From Moorena sp. SIOASIH (lineage in GTDB: Bacteria > Cyanobacteriota > Cyanobacteriia > Cyanobacteriales > Coleofasciculaceae), in NCBI RefSeq assembly GCF_010671925.1, contig NZ_JAAHIH010000007.1, forward strand, positions 124,001-188,000: 64,000 bases of DNA, given 5' to 3'. The notes beneath the pieces were generated by a model. It saw only the letters and a list, made by a program, of their open reading frames with translations. It was not told the origin of the DNA and did no database searches. Made by a program: the position numbers and the translations under genes. Below are positions 62,767 through 64,000 of this stretch, one piece after another; within the stretch, counting starts at the first letter, position 1, and each line of letters starts with the position of its first letter.

Positions 62767-64000
62767 ATGCGAATCCTAATATATTCTTACAACTATCATC
62801 CAGAGCCAATTGGGATTGCCCCATTGATGACTGAACTAGCAGAAGGGTTGGTCAAAAGAGGCCATGATGTTCGGGTCATTACTGCCATGCCCAACTATCC
62901 TCAACGCCAAATTTATGAGGGATATCGAGGGAAATTGTATCTTACCGAACACATCAACGGTGTGATTGTAGATCGCTGTTATGTGCGGATTCGCCCGAAA
63001 CCCAATTTGATCGACCGATTATTGCTAGAGGCCAGCTTTGTTGCTACCAGCTTCCTCAAGGCTCTGAGTTCTCCTCGCCCTGATATCATTATTTTAACTA
63101 GTCCACCACTGCTAGTTTCCCTACCAGCGGCGGTTTTGGGGTGGATACACCGAACGCCAGTAATTCTAAATCTCCAAGACATTTTGCCAGAAGCTGCGAT
63201 TAAAGTAGGCTTACTGAGCAACCAAGCTCTAATCCGTGCATTAGAGGTTGTAGAAAGGTTTGCTTACCGCACAGTCACCAAAATCAGTGTTATTGCTGAT
63301 GGCTTTGCCGATAACCTGCGCAGCAAGGGTGTGCCAAGCTCTAAAATTGTGAAGATTCCCAATTGGGTTGATGTTAACTTCATCCGTCCTTTACCAAAAG
63401 AAAACAACTCCTTTCGCACTGCCCATAACCTTAATGGTAAGTTCGTTATACTCTACTCCGGTAATATTGCCCTCACTCAAGGTTTAGAAACTCTGATTAA
63501 GGCAGCATCTAGGGTGCGTCACGTTCGAGATATTGTGATTGTAATCGTCGGAGAACAGAAAGCCTTAGGCCGACTAAAGCAGTGCTGTAAGACCTGGGAA
63601 GCCAATAATGTTAAGCTGCTGCCATTTCAACCTCGGGAAAAACTACCGGAAATGCTAGCAGCAGCGGATGTGGGATTGGTCATACAAAAGCAAAATGTAA
63701 TTTCTTTCAATATGCCCTCTAAAATCCAAGTATTGCTAGCTAGTGGTCGCCCCATCCTAGCTTCTGTTCCTGCTAATGGTACCGCTGCCAGAGCTGTCAA
63801 AAAAAGTGGCGGTGGCATCGTTGTTCCCCCAGAGGATCCAGAAACTCTAGCAGCAACAATCTTAGAGTTGTATAACGATCCCGCAACAGTTACATTACTG
63901 GGCAACAGAAGTAGACAACATGCTCTTCAGCATTATTCCTTTGATCAAGCTCTCAACCGTTACGAAGAACTCTTTTCTGACATTCAAAATAAGCGGTTAC
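62767..64000 (+). CDS. GT4-family glycosyltransferase, WcaI-like (3' end cut by the window)
   Basis: An open frame of 411 codons with no stop, reading from MRILIYSYNYHPEPIGIAPL. It has the nucleotide-sugar GT-B features of WcaI-type enzymes: TELAEGLVKRGHDVRVITAMPNYP, DIIILTSPPLL, LNLQDILPEAA, IPNWVDVNFIRPL, ILYSGNIALTQGLETLI, LPFQPREKLPEMLAAADVGLV, FNMPSKIQVLLASGRPILA and VPPEDPETLAATI. Such enzymes transfer sugars from the cytoplasmic side during colanic-acid-like exopolysaccharide assembly. WcaI-like proteins are about 405-420 aa, so only the last few residues should be missing. It fits with the sugar transferase at 57634. No strong Shine-Dalgarno precedes the ATG. Confidence 0.88.
   Translation, partial: MRILIYSYNYHPEPIGIAPLMTELAEGLVKRGHDVRVITAMPNYPQRQIYEGYRGKLYLTEHINGVIVDRCYVRIRPKPNLIDRLLLEASFVATSFLKALSSPRPDIIILTSPPLLVSLPAAVLGWIHRTPVILNLQDILPEAAIKVGLLSNQALIRALEVVERFAYRTVTKISVIADGFADNLRSKGVPSSKIVKIPNWVDVNFIRPLPKENNSFRTAHNLNGKFVILYSGNIALTQGLETLIKAASRVRHVRDIVIVIVGEQKALGRLKQCCKTWEANNVKLLPFQPREKLPEMLAAADVGLVIQKQNVISFNMPSKIQVLLASGRPILASVPANGTAARAVKKSGGGIVVPPEDPETLAATILELYNDPATVTLLGNRSRQHALQHYSFDQALNRYEELFSDIQNKRL

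Overview
The window looks like a filamentous, natural-product-rich marine cyanobacterium of the Moorena/Lyngbya type. The evidence is many HIP1 octamers (GCGATCGC), abundant heptanucleotide tandem arrays of the kind called STRR in cyanobacteria, cyanobacterial conserved families (a DUF3318-like protein, a Tic236-type TamB, a GgtBCD-like sugar transporter), and a peptide synthetase assembly line rich in methyltransferase domains. The genus is an inference. Genes are separated by long stretches of short tandem repeats and small hairpin repeats.

Layout. 1-3.4 kb: a large membrane hybrid histidine kinase/response regulator/class III adenylate cyclase. 3.4-5.1 kb: repeats and a small 84-aa gene (-). 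5.15-7.85 kb: an alpha/beta-hydrolase reading frame and an NB-ARC-TPR (STAND) frame that look like one NLR-type gene split at a run of ten A. 8.75-9.86 kb: a protein made of seven nearly identical 53-aa FG-GAP/VCBS-like repeats. 10.5-15.8 kb: a haem-enzyme neighbourhood (catalase-like protein, membrane protein with an HELVH motif, DyP-type peroxidase, and a two-repeat protein). 16.1-21.8 kb: a sugar ABC transporter (binding protein, two permeases, ATPase) with a four-helix-bundle gene inserted. 22.3-25.3 kb: a truncated and a complete copy of a membrane/coiled-coil protein, then an MBL-fold hydrolase. 25.9-28.5 kb: proB and a ProX-type glycine betaine binding protein.

29.5-45.3 kb (-): an NRPS operon. 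A broken ketosynthase relic is followed by NRPS 1 (docking-C-A[N-MT]-PCP), NRPS 2 (docking-C-A-PCP-C-A[PRMT-like MT + N-MT]-PCP-TE) and a leucine-carboxyl-methyltransferase-like enzyme. The A-domain pockets read as Phe, Ile/Val and Tyr. The predicted core is therefore N-Me-Phe / Ile(Val) / N,O-dimethyl-Tyr, possibly N-capped by a polyketide unit whose module is lost here.

46.5-47.2 kb: a second, inverted copy of the 84-aa gene region, disrupted by a 96-bp repeat. 47.3-48.2 kb: two unknown small genes. 48.5-55.3 kb: a giant TamB-like protein (-) with recently amplified 79-aa repeats. 55.9-64 kb: a DUF3318-like gene, queE, a STAS-sugar transferase fusion next to an RsbW-like kinase (regulated exopolysaccharide priming), an unknown gene, a lipoprotein, and a WcaI-like glycosyltransferase running off the end of the window.
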